Source of the DNA: Notospermus geniculatus
Lineage: Eukaryota > Nemertea > Pilidiophora > Heteronemertea > Lineidae
Direction of reading: 5' to 3'
DNA: 64,000 nt
Assembly: GCA_002633025.1 (NCBI GenBank)
Contig: NMRB01000398.1
Coordinates: forward strand, 178,428 to 242,427
The first letter of the stretch is position 1; every line of letters begins with the position of its first letter. A program made the translations under genes and the position numbers. The notes under the pieces are model-generated. The model did no database searches and was not told where the DNA came from. It worked only from the letters and a program-made list of their open reading frames with translations. Of the stretch, positions 22,929 through 35,799 are shown piece after piece.

Positions 22929-24308
22929 AGTACCTTTACCGAAGTAAGAATCAAAGTCCCTGAATGAAGGAGATATAAAAGCAGATGAGGTCGCCCTCCA
23001 GCGTTTTTTGCAAATTTTCGACTCCAACCGGGGTCTTCTTCAGGCAAGCACTTTCTTGCAAAATACTCTGAATGAAGGAGAATATTATATGCAAGGAAAC
23101 CATCCCTAGTCAGCAGATGTCATACGACAGTCAAGAGTCATAGCAGACATGGCAGATGGAGAAAGTGCAAAAACCTTACGGGGTAAGAAAGATCAAAGGT
23201 GAGACCGTCTCAAATGGATTGACAGGACGTGAATTTTAATCAGAAAAAGATCCTAATGCTGAGATATGTCTTAACAATCTCCATCAATTTCCTTTGAGTT
23301 TCGCTCTTCCTTCTCCAACCAGGGACACAAGGGCTCTTGATTTGGAGAGATTTTAACTGATTTTGACATTTCTTTGAAAAGACAAGCTTTGGATTTTGTT
23401 TGCAGGAACGTGGAGGGAATACATGAGACTCTTGTCCTTGACGAATCATGCTGAAGTCAAATTATACTTCCATCTTCATAACTGGTTGTGTTGAGGTTCG
23501 TTTAAATGCCGGGCTGCACACGTTGTCAAGTTTGGATTTTTCAGGGTTGCTGTTCAATCACCTCGAAGGACAGCAATCAGAAGTTGGCTGACATGAAGCC
23601 AAGATGATGAAACATTTCACAAAATGGCTGGGACACAGTGCCAATGGCATCATATTTATAACACAAGGAAGACAAGATATAATAAGAAAAGTCATCTCCG
23701 AATTTTGCAAATTTTCGACCCCAACCGGGGTCTTCCTCAGGCACTTTCTAGTATAGAGATTCCAGAAAAGACTGAGCTAGATCCCAAATGTAGATCTAAA
23801 ATATCCTGTACAAACAGGAAGCTGTGAAGAGTTAAGGAGGTTGAATAGAGACCCAAGCCCCAATAGTTGGGTGCTGGAGCTGGGTGCTGGCTCTATTACA
23901 AGCAAGACAAGAATGAGATTGGAAATGGACCATGTCAAAAGAAAGTGGTAAATTTCTCAGGCCATTCCTTGGTATGTTGTTATTACATAATTATTGGACT
24001 ATGAGTATGCATCCTGAGGTATAATCAATGGTTCTTTCATGTCTTAGTGCTTGCTCCCCAAATGTTGATGTAGGCAGCAATGCTAAGAACCGGTCGTTCC
24101 TCAAGATGCTAGTGTGTGACAGAGACCAGCATCAACAAAATATCAGCACCACTAAAACTGTGAATGAACACAGCCATGCAACCGATTATTATCTGTTTTG
24201 CCCCATGGAACACCCAATCCACCCTGGTGACATCACTTAAGTCGTAAACTACCAGGTTCACATGGGGACGATCGACTTCTTTAGCATCTTCTTAATGACT
24301 GTGTTTTC
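22929..24308. other. No gene recognised; one short motif repeated
   Basis: The phrase 'ccaaccggggtcttc' with similar flanks occurs near 23027 and 23710, so a small dispersed repeat is probable. Nothing else stands out. Confidence 0.35.
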
Positions 24309-24464
24309 ACAGCAGCAGAAAATGGGCATAAACTTCCAAGCTAGATAATTAGGGAGATAATTGTTGTCAAGTCAATAAAGCATTGCTGATGTTCGTTAGC
24401 TAGCTACAGCAAGTGGGGAAAGCTTGTCATAGGTTATTCGTAAGCATAGGGACTGCTTTTAATA

Positions 24465-24728
24465 CAGGTCGATTGTGTCTTGAAGCAATTCGTGGCAACC
24501 AGCTTTCTGGCGATGGAAGCAACTCGGAGTGACTGATCAGTTGCCGATTTTGTTGACCTGAGCGCGCTTGCGTCTCCGAGCAACTGCCGGATCTACTAGA
24601 TGAGCGTGCTGTTCGAGGTAACTGCCAGTTGCTCCGAGTTCCTCTCAATCGCTGAAATGTCGACCTGCGCATGGTGTTTTTTTGTGCGACGGATCCGTCA
24701 AGTTGCTTCAAGACGCAATGTCGACCTG
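24465..24728. mobile_element. MITE with CAGGTCGATTGTGTCTTGAAG ends
   Basis: The left end pairs with 'cttcaagacgcaatgtcgac' at the right. The interior has many 'gcaact' and 'agttgc' pairs. Copy 2 of the tandem duplication keeps only the left part (from about 28152) because of a deletion. Confidence 0.75.
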
Positions 24729-25321
24729 AAAGCAACTTTGCGCTCTATTGCAGGTGAAATAGACAAATAAAGGCATTGAATTGGATAGGAAAGACTCCTG
24801 TTGGTCAACTGAAGTCTGACATCTACTATTGATGAAGGTTAATACCATTGAAAGCCAACTTGCATGAGAAAACTCTCATCTGGAGCAACACCTCTACCTC
24901 GTGCAATAGGAGCAGTCAGCTGTGCGTATTGCCAAAAGATGGCAGCAAAGTTCTAGCGGACCAATACACAGGAAAATTCACGTGATTGGTGCTCGATCAA
25001 GAATGAATGGGTCCGCTATATGCATTGAATTGGGCCGTAGTGACACCTATTGGTCAACTCACTGACAGCTCCTATTTATATCAGAGTGCACTTATCTCAA
25101 GGTTATAATTGATATTGCCACCCACAAGATGCGGAAAAACATTGACAAATTGTGAGCATTTATGACAGCTAATCATAACAGTTGTATTGCTAAGTGGACC
25201 TTAAAGGTTATAAGTCACACTCCACGTGACAGGCAGATTACGTGAACAATCTTTCTGTGTTTTTGCCGAGGCAGCAACAAATTTAGCTGTTATGTGGTCT
25301 TTCCGAACCATCTAGGCCCTA

Positions 25322-25450
25322 AAGGGTGTCCCACAAAAGTGTCCCTCCATATTTTCTGGGGACCAGGTTGTGTGATGTTCAATTCAATTTTTAAACCTGG
25401 CCCCCTTTGGATTTTGAGGCCTATCAGACACACTTTTTTTGGACACCCTG
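25322..25450. mobile_element. Mariner-like MITE, TA duplication
   Basis: Ends aagggtgtcccacaaaagtg and actttttttggacaccctg, flanked by TA. 129 bp. Absent from tandem copy 2, where a larger segment (25305-25510) is missing. Confidence 0.7.
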
Positions 25451-25925
25451 TAGTACTGCTAGTGTAGGGGGCTTGCCAGATTCATGATGCAGCAAGAGGC
25501 CTTAGCATTCTCAGGCCCTACCTGCCCAAACTTTTTTAAATGTTGTCCCATGTTGTCCTGCAATGATCTTCAAGCTTTTAAATGAGGAATCACGAATTCT
25601 CAACACTTACCACTCTCTATCTTTCCAACACCAACACTCAACTCACAAGATTAGCAATGCGATAACCCTCTTGTAAGCTATTAGCAAGGTAGCGTTAACT
25701 AGCTATTAGTCCCACCAGGAAACGCAGTAGTTACTGCTTCTCTACGGCCATCAATCTCACATAGCTCACTCTAGACTAACACAGTATGCATGTTAGCATC
25801 AACAGAAACATCAGAGTACATGAAAATAGATGCTAAAACAACAGTAGAACGATCTTCTTCTGCAACAACCAAGTTCTGTAAGTAGAGTTTGGTTTGGTTC
25901 TACAGAGCGGAACAAACTCCTCTTA

Positions 25926-26050
25926 AGGCTGATTCATACTCCGTCCGGATTTTGCGCCGACTATGATCAATTTCACTGCGTGTGCACATTCACGTCGTGG
26001 AAACCTGCGATCAGTTTCATGCGCTTGACGGTCCGCATGCGAGTCAGCCC
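25926..26050. mobile_element. PIF/Harbinger-like MITE, TTA duplication, empty site in copy 2
   Basis: Ends aggctgattcatactccg and gagtcagccc with TTA at both flanks (25923-25925, 26051-26053). Tandem copy 2 reads 'actactcttagcctcttt' across the site, a clean empty target with a single TTA. Confidence 0.85.
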
Positions 26051-27039
26051 TTAGCCTCTTTACGAGTCAATGACGCACTTAGATGGGGTGAGATTTGCCA
26101 AGGACTATAGCTATGTTATAACAGCGTGGAAAAACAATGATTATAACAAAGGAACTGCTAACACACTTTTTTAAAAGCATGTCAAGAACAATCTTCACAA
26201 ACGGTTTTATCAAAAGTCTGCACATTTGTAAAAACTCTTTTTTTAAAATGCAGAGAACCTACTTTATTTTAATGCTACTCCTGGTACTCAACAACAACAG
26301 AAACATTAAAATGATCATTATTCATTCCTCATTTGCTGAATTCCTGCTCATTCACATGGGAGTTTATATTTTAATCAAGAGACTAGATTAATCAGCCAGT
26401 CAAGGGAAAATCCCGAGGGAAAAACACCAAACAGGCATATTGGATTCTGGGACCATGCTCCTTACTCATTCCCTAGTGATTACCTGTATAATTCAACAGC
26501 AGTTGGAGATAAATGCCTATTAAACGCGTCATTTGTTCATGCATTTACATTACCAATGTTGAAATGAACAACCTTAAACAGTCTGGGGTGAGACATTTCA
26601 ACATGTAGAGTGGTGCTACAATAAATTTAAATGTCATTTCCAGTATGCAATCTGTTTCTTGAGCGATGATTGATTAGTGCTGAATAATCAATAAGAAAAC
26701 ATGAAATTTTTCATCAACATCGTGGGAAACAAATTGTGAAATGGATAATTTATTACATTCCCGATGTAAAATATTTGTAAAACATTTATGGCAAAATATC
26801 TATCTGAATACGATGGGAAGTCATTCTGATATAATTATGAATTACTTAGTGAGTTACAAAAAACAGATGTTTTGCAACAACGGTAGTGCTTTTTACAACA
26901 TAGAAAAGAATACTTTTTGAAACAATGCGAAGTCCTTTTTTGGCATTTTTGCAATTGGATGACTTTGTTGCGATATGTTGCAATAGACTGCAAATATAAA
27001 AGAGGAACCAGGTGCAGCCCTCCTTCAATAAGTCCTGGA

Positions 27040-27167
27040 CAGTGTACAGGGGGGTATGTCCCCTCCTTAAAAACTCAAAATTAGTCAAAATTTGTGTTTT
27101 TGACATACAAGGAATTCTGTCAAATTTTCTCTTTGTCCCCTTTAAAAAAATCCTGGCAGAAACACTG
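27040..27167. mobile_element. hAT-like element, 5-bp TSD ctgga, empty site in copy 2
   Basis: Ends CAGTGTACAGGGGGG and CCTGGCAGAAACACTG flanked by ctgga (27035-27039, 27168-27172). Copy 2 has a single ctgga at 29915-29919. Its interior matches 38434-38569 in reverse orientation. Confidence 0.85.
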
Positions 27168-27614
27168 CTGGATCTGCCTGCAGCATTATTTTTGATTTTG
27201 AAAAGTCTAGGCCTATTACAAAATTAAAGGCCTAAAGAGTTAACATCATGAAGTAGTCAGCTAAATCATGAATAAAAGCATCATTCACATTTCAGCACGT
27301 TGGCAAACAGATGGTGAAATGCACTTATGTGAAGATCACCCACGTACATTTCATTTTCATATCAAAGAAACAGATGATTTTGAGATATCAATTGAGAGCG
27401 GGAGAGATATCATTAAGAATGATCTACATGGGCAGGGGATGTGGTTTGATGAGGCTCTTTTATACAGCTGAATGTTAGAGGAGTCTGCAGATAAGGATCT
27501 AGATACTTTATTCAGGTTGAGGATACCAGGTCCTCTTATAGCACTTGACATAGGGAATGATGAGCACATCCTTATGATGCTATTGCTATGACACGTAGGC
27601 TACATGTATGATGA

Positions 27615-27835
27615 ATTAAGGTTTATGTAAAGTGACTCAAAATCTCGAATTTTCGATGCAAAAAATCTGTGGCTAACTGCGCACACTAAATTTGGAAAAC
27701 AAGGCTCAGGGGCCCTAGGGAGCCGTCATAAGGAGGTGCCCCGAGCCTGATTTTCTCCATTTAGTGCGCAGTTAGTCAGATTTTTTGCGTCAAAAATTCG
27801 AGATTTCGAGTCACTTTACATAACCCTTAAGAATG
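27615..27835. mobile_element. Palindrome-ended MITE, also present at 30363-30566
   Basis: tatgtaaagtgactcaaaat at left against gagatttcgagtcactttac at right, with 'aaaaaatctg' and 'cagatttttt' continuing inward. It is present in both tandem copies, so it predates the duplication. Confidence 0.8.
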
Positions 27836-27993
27836 CAAGTCCTGGTTCTCAGCTTGTAAATATTTCTTGGTCGAATACTGCCCAACGGCCAAAGAGTTAA
27901 CATCCCGAGTGCCTCAGTAATTGACTTGGTCCCTACGTACCGGAGGGTACACTCACTGAACATCACAGATATGTGACAAGTAGAGTCAACCAA

Positions 27994-30733
27994 ACAGCAG
28001 CAGAAAATGGGCATAAACTTCCAAGCTAGATAATTAGGGAGATAATTGTTGTCAAGTCAATAAAGCATTGCTGATGTTCGTTAGCTTGCTACAGCAAGCA
28101 GGGAAAGCTTGTCATAGGTTATTCGTAAGCGTAAAGGACTGCTTTTAATACAGGTCGATTGTGTCTTGAAGCAATTCGAGGCAACTAGCTTTCCGACGAT
28201 GGAAGCAACTCAGAGTGACTGATCAGTTGCCGATTTTGTTGACCTGAGAGCGCTTGCGTCTATCTCTTGCAATTTATATCAGACTGCACTTATCTCAAGG
28301 TTATAATTGATATTGCCACCCACAAGATGCGGAAAAACATTGACAAATTGTGAGCATTTATGACAGCTAATCATAACAGTTGTATTGCTAAGTGGACCTT
28401 AAAGGTTATAAGTCACACTCTGCGTGACAGGCAGATTACGTGAACAATCTTTCTGTGTTTTTGCCAAGGCAGCAACAAATTTAGCTGTTACGTGGTCTTT
28501 CTCAGGCCCTACCAGCCCAAACTTTTAAAATGTTGTCCCATGTTGTCCTGCAATGATCTTCAAGCTTTTAAATGAGGAATCATCAATTCTCAACACTTAC
28601 CACTCTCTATCTTTCCAACACCAACACTCAACTTACAAGATTAGCAATGCGATAACCCTCTTGTAAGCTATTAGCAAGGTAGCGTTAACTAGCTATTAGT
28701 CCCACCAGGAAACGCAGTAGTTACTGCTTTTCTACGGCCATCAATCTCACATAGCTCACTCTAGACTAACACAGTATGCATGTTAGCATCAACAGAAACA
28801 TCAGAGTACATGAAAATAGATGCTAAAACAACAGCAGAACGATCTTCTTCTGCAACAACCCGTGAGTCGAGCTCCTGTAAGTAGAGTTTGGTTTGGTTCT
28901 ACAGAGCGGAACAAACTACTCTTAGCCTCTTTACGAGTCAATGACGCACTTAGATGGGGCGAGATTTGCCAAGGACTATAGCTATGTTATAACAGCGTGG
29001 AAAAACAATGATTATAATGAAGGAACTGTTAACACACTTTTTTAAAAGCATGTCAAGAACAATCTTCACAAATGGTTTTATCAAAAGTCTGCACATTTGT
29101 AAAAACTCTTTTTAAAAATACAGAAAACCTACTTTATTTTAATGCAACTCCTGGTACTCAACAACAACAGAAACATTAAAATGATCATTATTCATTCCTC
29201 ATTTGTTGAATTCCTGCTCATTCACATGAGAGTTTAAATTTTAATCAAGAGACTAGATTAATCAGCCAGTCAAGGGAAAATCCCGAGGGAAAAACACCAA
29301 ACAGGCATATTGGATTCTGGGACCATGCTCCTTACTCATTCCCTATTGATTACCTGTATAATTCAACAGCAGTTGGAGATAAATGCCTATTAAACGCGTC
29401 ATTTGTTCATGCATTTACATTACCAATGTTGAAATGAACAACCTTAAACAGTCTGGGGTGAGACATTTCAACATGTAGAGTGGTGCTACAATAAATTTAA
29501 CTGTCATTTCCAGTATGCAATCTGCTTCTTGAGCGATGATTGATTAGTGCTAAATAATCAATAAGAAAACATGACATTTTTCATCAACATCGTGGGAAAC
29601 AAATTGTGAAATGGATAATTTATTACATTCCCGATGTAAAATATTTGTAAAACATTTATGGCAAAATATCTATCTGAATACGATGGGAAGTCATTCTGAT
29701 ATAATTATGAATTACTTAGTGAGTTACCAAAAAAACAGATGTTTTGCAACAACGGTGGTGTTTTTTACATCATAGAAAATATATTTTGTGCAGGACTAGT
29801 ATTTATGAAACAATGTGAAATTTTTTTGGCATTTTTTGCAATTGGACGACTTTTTTGTGATAGGTTGCAAATGTTAAGTAGAGGAACCAGTTGCAGCCCT
29901 CCTTTTCATAAACCCTGGATCTTCCTGCCTGCAGCATTCTCTAGATATTTTTGAAGAGTCCATAATAAAATTGAAGGCCTAAAGAGTTAACATCATGAAG
30001 TAGTCAGCTAAATCATGAATAAAAGCATCATTCATTTCAGCACGTTGGCAAACAGATGGTGAAATACACTTGTATTATGTGAAGATCACCCACGTACATT
30101 TCATTTTCATATCAAAGAAACAGATGATTTTGAGATATCAGTTGAGAGCGGGAGAGATATCATTAAGAATGATCTACATGGGCAGGGGATGTGGTTTGAT
30201 AAGTCTCTTTTATATAGTTGAATGTTAGAGGAGTCTGCAGATAAGGATCTAGATACTTTATTCAGGTTGAGGATATCAGGTCCTCTTATAGCACTTGACA
30301 TAGGGAATGATGAGCACATCCTTATGATGCTATTGCTATGACACGTAGGCTACATGAATTAGGGTTTATGTAAAGTGACTCAAAATCTCGAATTTTCGAT
30401 GCAAAAAATCTGGCTAACTGCACACTAAATTTGGAAAACAAGGCTCAGGGGCCCTAGGGAGCCGTCATAAGGAGGTGCCCTGATCCTTATTTTCTCCATT
30501 GAGTGCGCAGTTAATCAGATTTTTTTGCGTCAAAAATTCGAGATTTCGAGTCACTTTACATAACCCTTAAGAATGCAAGTCCTGGTTCTCAGCTCGTAAA
30601 TATTTCTTGGTAGAATGCTGCCCAACGGCCAAAGAGTTAATATCCCGAGTGCCTCAGTAATTGACTTGGTCCCTACGTACCGGAGGGTACACTCACTGAA
30701 CATCACAGATATGTGACAAGTAGAGTCAACCAA
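27994..30733 (+). repeat. Tandem duplication, copy 2 (2.7 kb)
   Basis: Directly abuts copy 1 at 'caacca|acagcagcag'. It has lost internal segments relative to copy 1 (one deletion joins 'gcgcttgcgtct' to 'atttatatcag') and lacks the two later insertions described for copy 1. Confidence 0.9.
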
Positions 30734-33700
30734 TAATCTGATCAACTATAGGAGAATACAACATCTTTGGAGACTCTCTCAGCGTACTGGTTCGGTAATG
30801 CGATTTGTCCACTGCTGAAGCGATGCACACTGCCACGACACCGATCTGGAGTTTTTACGATGTGTAACATTTGTTATATTGTTTGGTTTGATTGTGTCAT
30901 GAATTCTCCACAATATGCTGAAAAAAATAAAACACGAAAAAAATAGTGTTTTCAAAAATTTCCCCATTTCTGAAGTATCACTGAGAAGAAACTTATCCCA
31001 GCATGCAACAGACTATGACCAAAAAACATCTTTTCTTAGTCTATCTGGTTCATTTGGGTACTTGATAAAAAACACCTTGAAAACAACTGTTTTCTCCAGA
31101 TATTCCCATTTAGTGGATGAACGTACCCTCCTATTGTATAATGCATAAGCCAAGGGAAACAAACTCGATTAATTTGCAACACAAATATCACACTTGCTGA
31201 TGAAAATGATGAAAATATTGAAAATCATAACAAGATTGCACGCCAACAAAAGCAGCTCAATCGGGATATTGCCTCCGTTACAGGCCGGCCATCATTCAAG
31301 ATGAACGACCTAATGGCATGTCATTACCATGCACACCACGACATTGGAAAATTTGTCACCATTCTGGGAGACTGGTGGTCAATGTAGCGTAGAGAGAAGG
31401 AGGAGCTCAGAAGTGTTTGGAATAAAAATGGTAGCCAACCTGGTGATCAGGACAGCTTAACTTCATAATGATAACAAACAGGAACTCTTGAACAAAATAT
31501 GCTTATGCCAGACCGAAAGCCTGCTAACACTTAAGGTGATGGTTCTCTGCTGAGGTCCACTGCCCAACATCTTCACATATCAAGGCCTACATGTACATGT
31601 ATGGTCACTCTGCCGTTCAACTACCGGTCAATGCTCTCTTTGGGCAAGGGTAGGAGCGATTGTCAGTGCAAGATAGGACCTATGGGCTCAAGCTTTTAAA
31701 GCCTTCAAAAAGCAACAGTCTCCGGTCCGTCCAATATCTGTACGACCCAGCTCAGCGGATCGGGCCAGTTCAAGAAATTGACATGAAAGTTGTTGTAAAT
31801 TGCACCTGGCATAGGCTATTTTTGTAGGAGCCTGCCACCAGAACTGAACATTCAAAGTGTTTTAATGACAAAGTCACTACATGTATATGTGACATCCTTC
31901 TTTCTATGTGTCCACATTATGTACATCATCACCAGCATTGGAATGCCACACATCATCTGATCATGCCTGCTTGCCATTCAGATGCCCATCAATGGCCAGG
32001 AAATACTGTTGCTTCTGCTGGAAATCAATTTGCCTGAGTGAGCCGCCAGGTCTTGAGCATCAGGAGATGGAAATGAAAGCCATGGGATAGAGTACAGTAC
32101 TAGACAGGCACTTCACTGTTTACTAATTTTCATATCTAACAGACCACTGCTTCTATTTGAAACGACATCAGAGAAAATTTCTTGGTAATATAATGTAACA
32201 ATGGAAATTTCACACATAATTTTTTGCACATGTTGAAGAAATCAGCCTGTTAATGATTTTGTGATATGATATTGTAGGTATAAGCAGTCTTCACCAGCAA
32301 CATGCATAGGCCTACAATACTCAAGGGACCCAACCTATAACGACCACATATAGGCCTACAACACAGTGTAGTCAAAGTACAAATCCATCAATATACTCAG
32401 CCAAAATCGACATGAAGTACCCCTTTAAAACCGTAACCATCACGCCTGGATATTGAGCAAATACAGGGTTACAGCTAACCACACAGAAACCACCATCATC
32501 ACTTCTCTAGTGCTCGATCTATTTAATATTCACATCATCACATATATCCCAAGGAGCCCCATTTATTCTCCTCGCCATGAATTCAGTCCACTTTGCTTAT
32601 GTTTTCACTAAATGCATTAGCATGTTACTTTTGAAAACCTTTGAGTTCTCATAGCATTATTGGATCCTTTTAAAGTTACCCATCTCTTCATTGGATTAAA
32701 CTGTCCGGAAGCCACTTACTCAAAACCAATTTCAACCATGTACTTTCTAGTTTCAGAGAGTGTCTTAAGTTGATATTTTTCAACTCTGACAGTGAAGTGT
32801 ATTAGCGGTCGATGGTGTAGGCTAGAATAATTGAGAACAAACATCATCTAGGAAAGATATGCAACAGTTTCAGCCAAATTAAGTATAGAATTTGATTCTT
32901 AGCTAGGGAGCTTAGCTAAGAATCTTTTTGCTAAAACTTTAGCCAAATGAGATTTCAATTAGCCATGACAAGTTCCTAAGTCCAAACCATAAGGTGACAG
33001 GTTTCAGAGTTAAAACTATAAAGTTAGCCAATTTTTAGCAAGTTGATAAAGAAGGAGATCATCTCAACCACAGGCCACTGAGAGAAAGTCAATGAGGGGT
33101 AAGACTAGTTCATCGAAGAAAGAGCCACTAGCAGTAATGAGTCGTGAACTTGTCGCAAACTGATCGTAAACTTGTCGTAAAGTCAGTGGATCACCGCATA
33201 AGGCCCACCAAAAACAGAACAGTTCACCAACCCCACTGATGCTGGCCCTGTACATTTCGGCTTTTCATCAAAATGCAGTCAAGTCACACACAAGAACCAT
33301 AATGCATACACATGAGTGTTCTCTACAATAGTAACATCTGTGTGGTAAAACAAGCAGAATTTTCATTTAATTCACATGACTTCTATGTTCAATATTTATT
33401 GTTGCATATTGTGTTTGCTCAGTACACTATTTCCAAGTCATATGGAGTCAAATTGATTGCAGATGAGTCTGTTACAATTCCAGATTCAAATGAATTTGCA
33501 CTTGCTTCATCAAGAAACTTTCAGAATGTGAAAGGTTAGGGGCAATAAACCATGAATTGGATTATAGAAAGTGGTGAAAACAAACAAAAACATATTCTTA
33601 AAAAAAGATATATTCCTCGTAATACGAATTAATCTTACTATTCTTAATCAAGATTAGATCTATTTTTGATCTATTTCTATTTTACATGTCGATTTTCCTA

Positions 33701-34477
33701 TTAGGCCTACATCATGTTTCCACAATGCTTTACTCAACTTTTGCAAATCACACTTTTAAGTATTGGTCAGATCTATTCCCAATTAAGAATTAATCCATTC
33801 ATAACCAAGATTAGATCTATTTTTGATCTATTTCTATGTTAGGTTATCCTGTTGCATCATACACACAATACTTTTGTCACCTCTAAAAGTCCTTTTAATT
33901 GTTACATTATTGCCTGGTCAGATCTTGGAGGAATTATACTGAATTCCTCCAAGGTCAGATGCTGCTGAACAAAATTCTCAGCATATTGCACCTTCTAAAT
34001 GGTGCCCTAGATTGCAAACTATTCCCACAAAATGTGCACTATTTTTATTGGATGCTAAGAAAACAATGTAGGTATACAAGAAAATGATGTTAGCGCAGTG
34101 CTTTTCTATGAAGAGAACCATCTAGTTTGTTCCTAGCACCTGCTAGATGCCTGCAGAGCAATGGTAAAGTCGTCATCGGCATTATAAGAAGTGCTGAAGT
34201 TGGTATGGTAGCTCCAAAAACCAACTCCGAAACTGGATTTAAAGTCTTATAAAAAACACTGAAGGCCCTACTATTTGCTTCTTGCTGATAGTCATCCATC
34301 ACAAAGCCATAAGACATGGAAGAGTTGTACATTTACTAAAATCAATGAGTACAATCTACTGTTTTAGCAGAATTTTCCAAATTTAACCCCTTCCCTTCCT
34401 GGCTTGGTAATGTTCCTTTTGGCTTACTCAATGATCTCTCAAAATACATGACTGCAAATATGGGGATCGGCAGGCCC
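30734..34477. other. No gene recognised
   Basis: About 3.7 kb. Short open frames only. Paired direct motifs 'agattagatctatttttgat' occur at about 33650 and 33809, a small local duplication. Confidence 0.35.
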
Positions 34478-34731
34478 GCCTATCGCTGTCAGGGGCATAC
34501 ATGTAGCTAGTGGGGGGGGGGGCAATGCCCCCAGAGCAAAAAGGGAAAAAGCAAATTTTGCCTCTAAAAGGTCATTTTCCCTCTTCAAGCCAAGTTATTG
34601 TGTCAGATGTGGGGAAAATGCATCTGAGAGGATGTAGATTTTCAATTTTTTTCTGGGGGGTCCCCAACTTCGCCCTCCAAACTCAATAGTTTTGCCCCCT
34701 AGGCCATAAATAAGTTAGCTACGCCCCTGGC
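34478..34731. mobile_element. Repeat R2, fuller copy
   Basis: Starts caggggcatacatgtagc and ends gctacgcccctg. It includes 'cccccagagcaaaaaggg' and 'aagccaagttattgtgtcag', both shared with the insertion inside 58427-58779. The 'cgctgt' flanks are nearly a target duplication. Confidence 0.7.
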
Positions 34732-34739
34732 GCTGTACC

Positions 34740-35390
34740 ATTTAGGCCTTGAAATTGAATTATTTTTTCAGCCTTTTTGAGTATAAACGCCGTAACGCAC
34801 GTTCGTTGATCCGCATGGCCATCTGTCAGAAAACGAGCTCAAATCTCGGACTGGGGAGAATGTTGTAGGTCCCGCCATCATCCTTCGTGCTAATTTCCGT
34901 GTCAGGCGAAAATCCCGGGCGAAAATGCAAAGGGTCAAAAGAACATGAAGAAAAAAGTGCATACTTACAATCTGACGTGTATCAATCTGTAAATCACAAA
35001 ATGATGCAGGATTATAAGTTGAACACCGATGATGCAACGTCACGAAATCAAGAGACGCTCCGAATTTGTCCAAATGTCTCAGTTCAAAACTTGAATATCA
35101 GGCCTCTCTTCGACTTATCCACGGATGATGTAATATCCATATTACTCACATAATAAAAAGAGTATCTAACACGTTTGCATGCAACGTGCAATTCAATAAA
35201 ATTGAACACTACAACAGCTGATTCTCAACTAACGGGAGTTCAGACGCAGACACTTTACCATGTGGCTGCGGTATCAACGGGAGCTGCGTACCGGGGACCA
35301 GCTAGTGTTCAAATCCGGATGGTAAATGTGGCGGGAAAATCAATCTTCCATCCTGGGCGGGATCTTATCTCGGGCCAAGAGCAGTCATAA
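34740..35390 (-). promoter_or_regulatory. Promoter-like stretch with E2F-type site and a strong splice donor
   Basis: Non-repetitive. Reading minus, ttttcccgcc (35330-35339) fits an E2F site. About 360 bases downstream 'cagatt|gtaagtatgc' (near 34970) is a good donor. Could be a non-coding first exon of a minus-strand gene; INCENP needs an upstream 5' UTR exon but is 26 kb away. Speculative. Confidence 0.25.
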
Positions 35391-35594
35391 TTCGTTATTT
35401 ATTGTTCAGCGATAAATATAGACCCTTTCCAATAAAAAGGTTTAGGCGTTACAAAAATAAGGCCAATGAAATTACATTTATACATGTAGGCCTAGTTTCT
35501 CGACAGCTATTTTTCAGAATTTGATGAGGTTTTTCATTATTCAATATTCATTATTTTTTCATGGAAAATTTCAACCCTTTTTGCACACACTAAC

Positions 35595-35799
35595 CACAGG
35601 GGCTTGAATCAATGGTGAAAAAGGTTAAAATGTGTTGGGATATTACCACAGAGGGTGTACCACCCCCAAAATAACATCCACATGTAGTGGGTGTATTCTA
35701 CACCCACTACATGTGGATGTTATTTTGGGGTGGTACACCCTCTGTGGTAATGCGGGCAACACATTTTAACCTTTTTCACCATTGATTCAAGGCCCTGTG
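35595..35799. mobile_element. 205-bp near-perfect palindrome (MITE)
   Basis: cacaggggcttgaatcaatg at left against cattgattcaaggccctgtg at right. The arms stay complementary to the centre at about 35700, where 'acacccactacatgtggatg' pairs with its mirror. Confidence 0.9.

Larger units (their letters stand above)
24309..27993 (+). repeat. Tandem duplication, copy 1 (3.7 kb)
   Basis: Begins acagcagcagaaaatgggca and ends gtagagtcaacca, directly followed by copy 2. The two copies are near identical apart from indels: copy 1 alone carries 24577-25070, 25305-25510, 25926-26050 and 27040-27167. No protein-coding exon seen in either copy. Confidence 0.9.
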
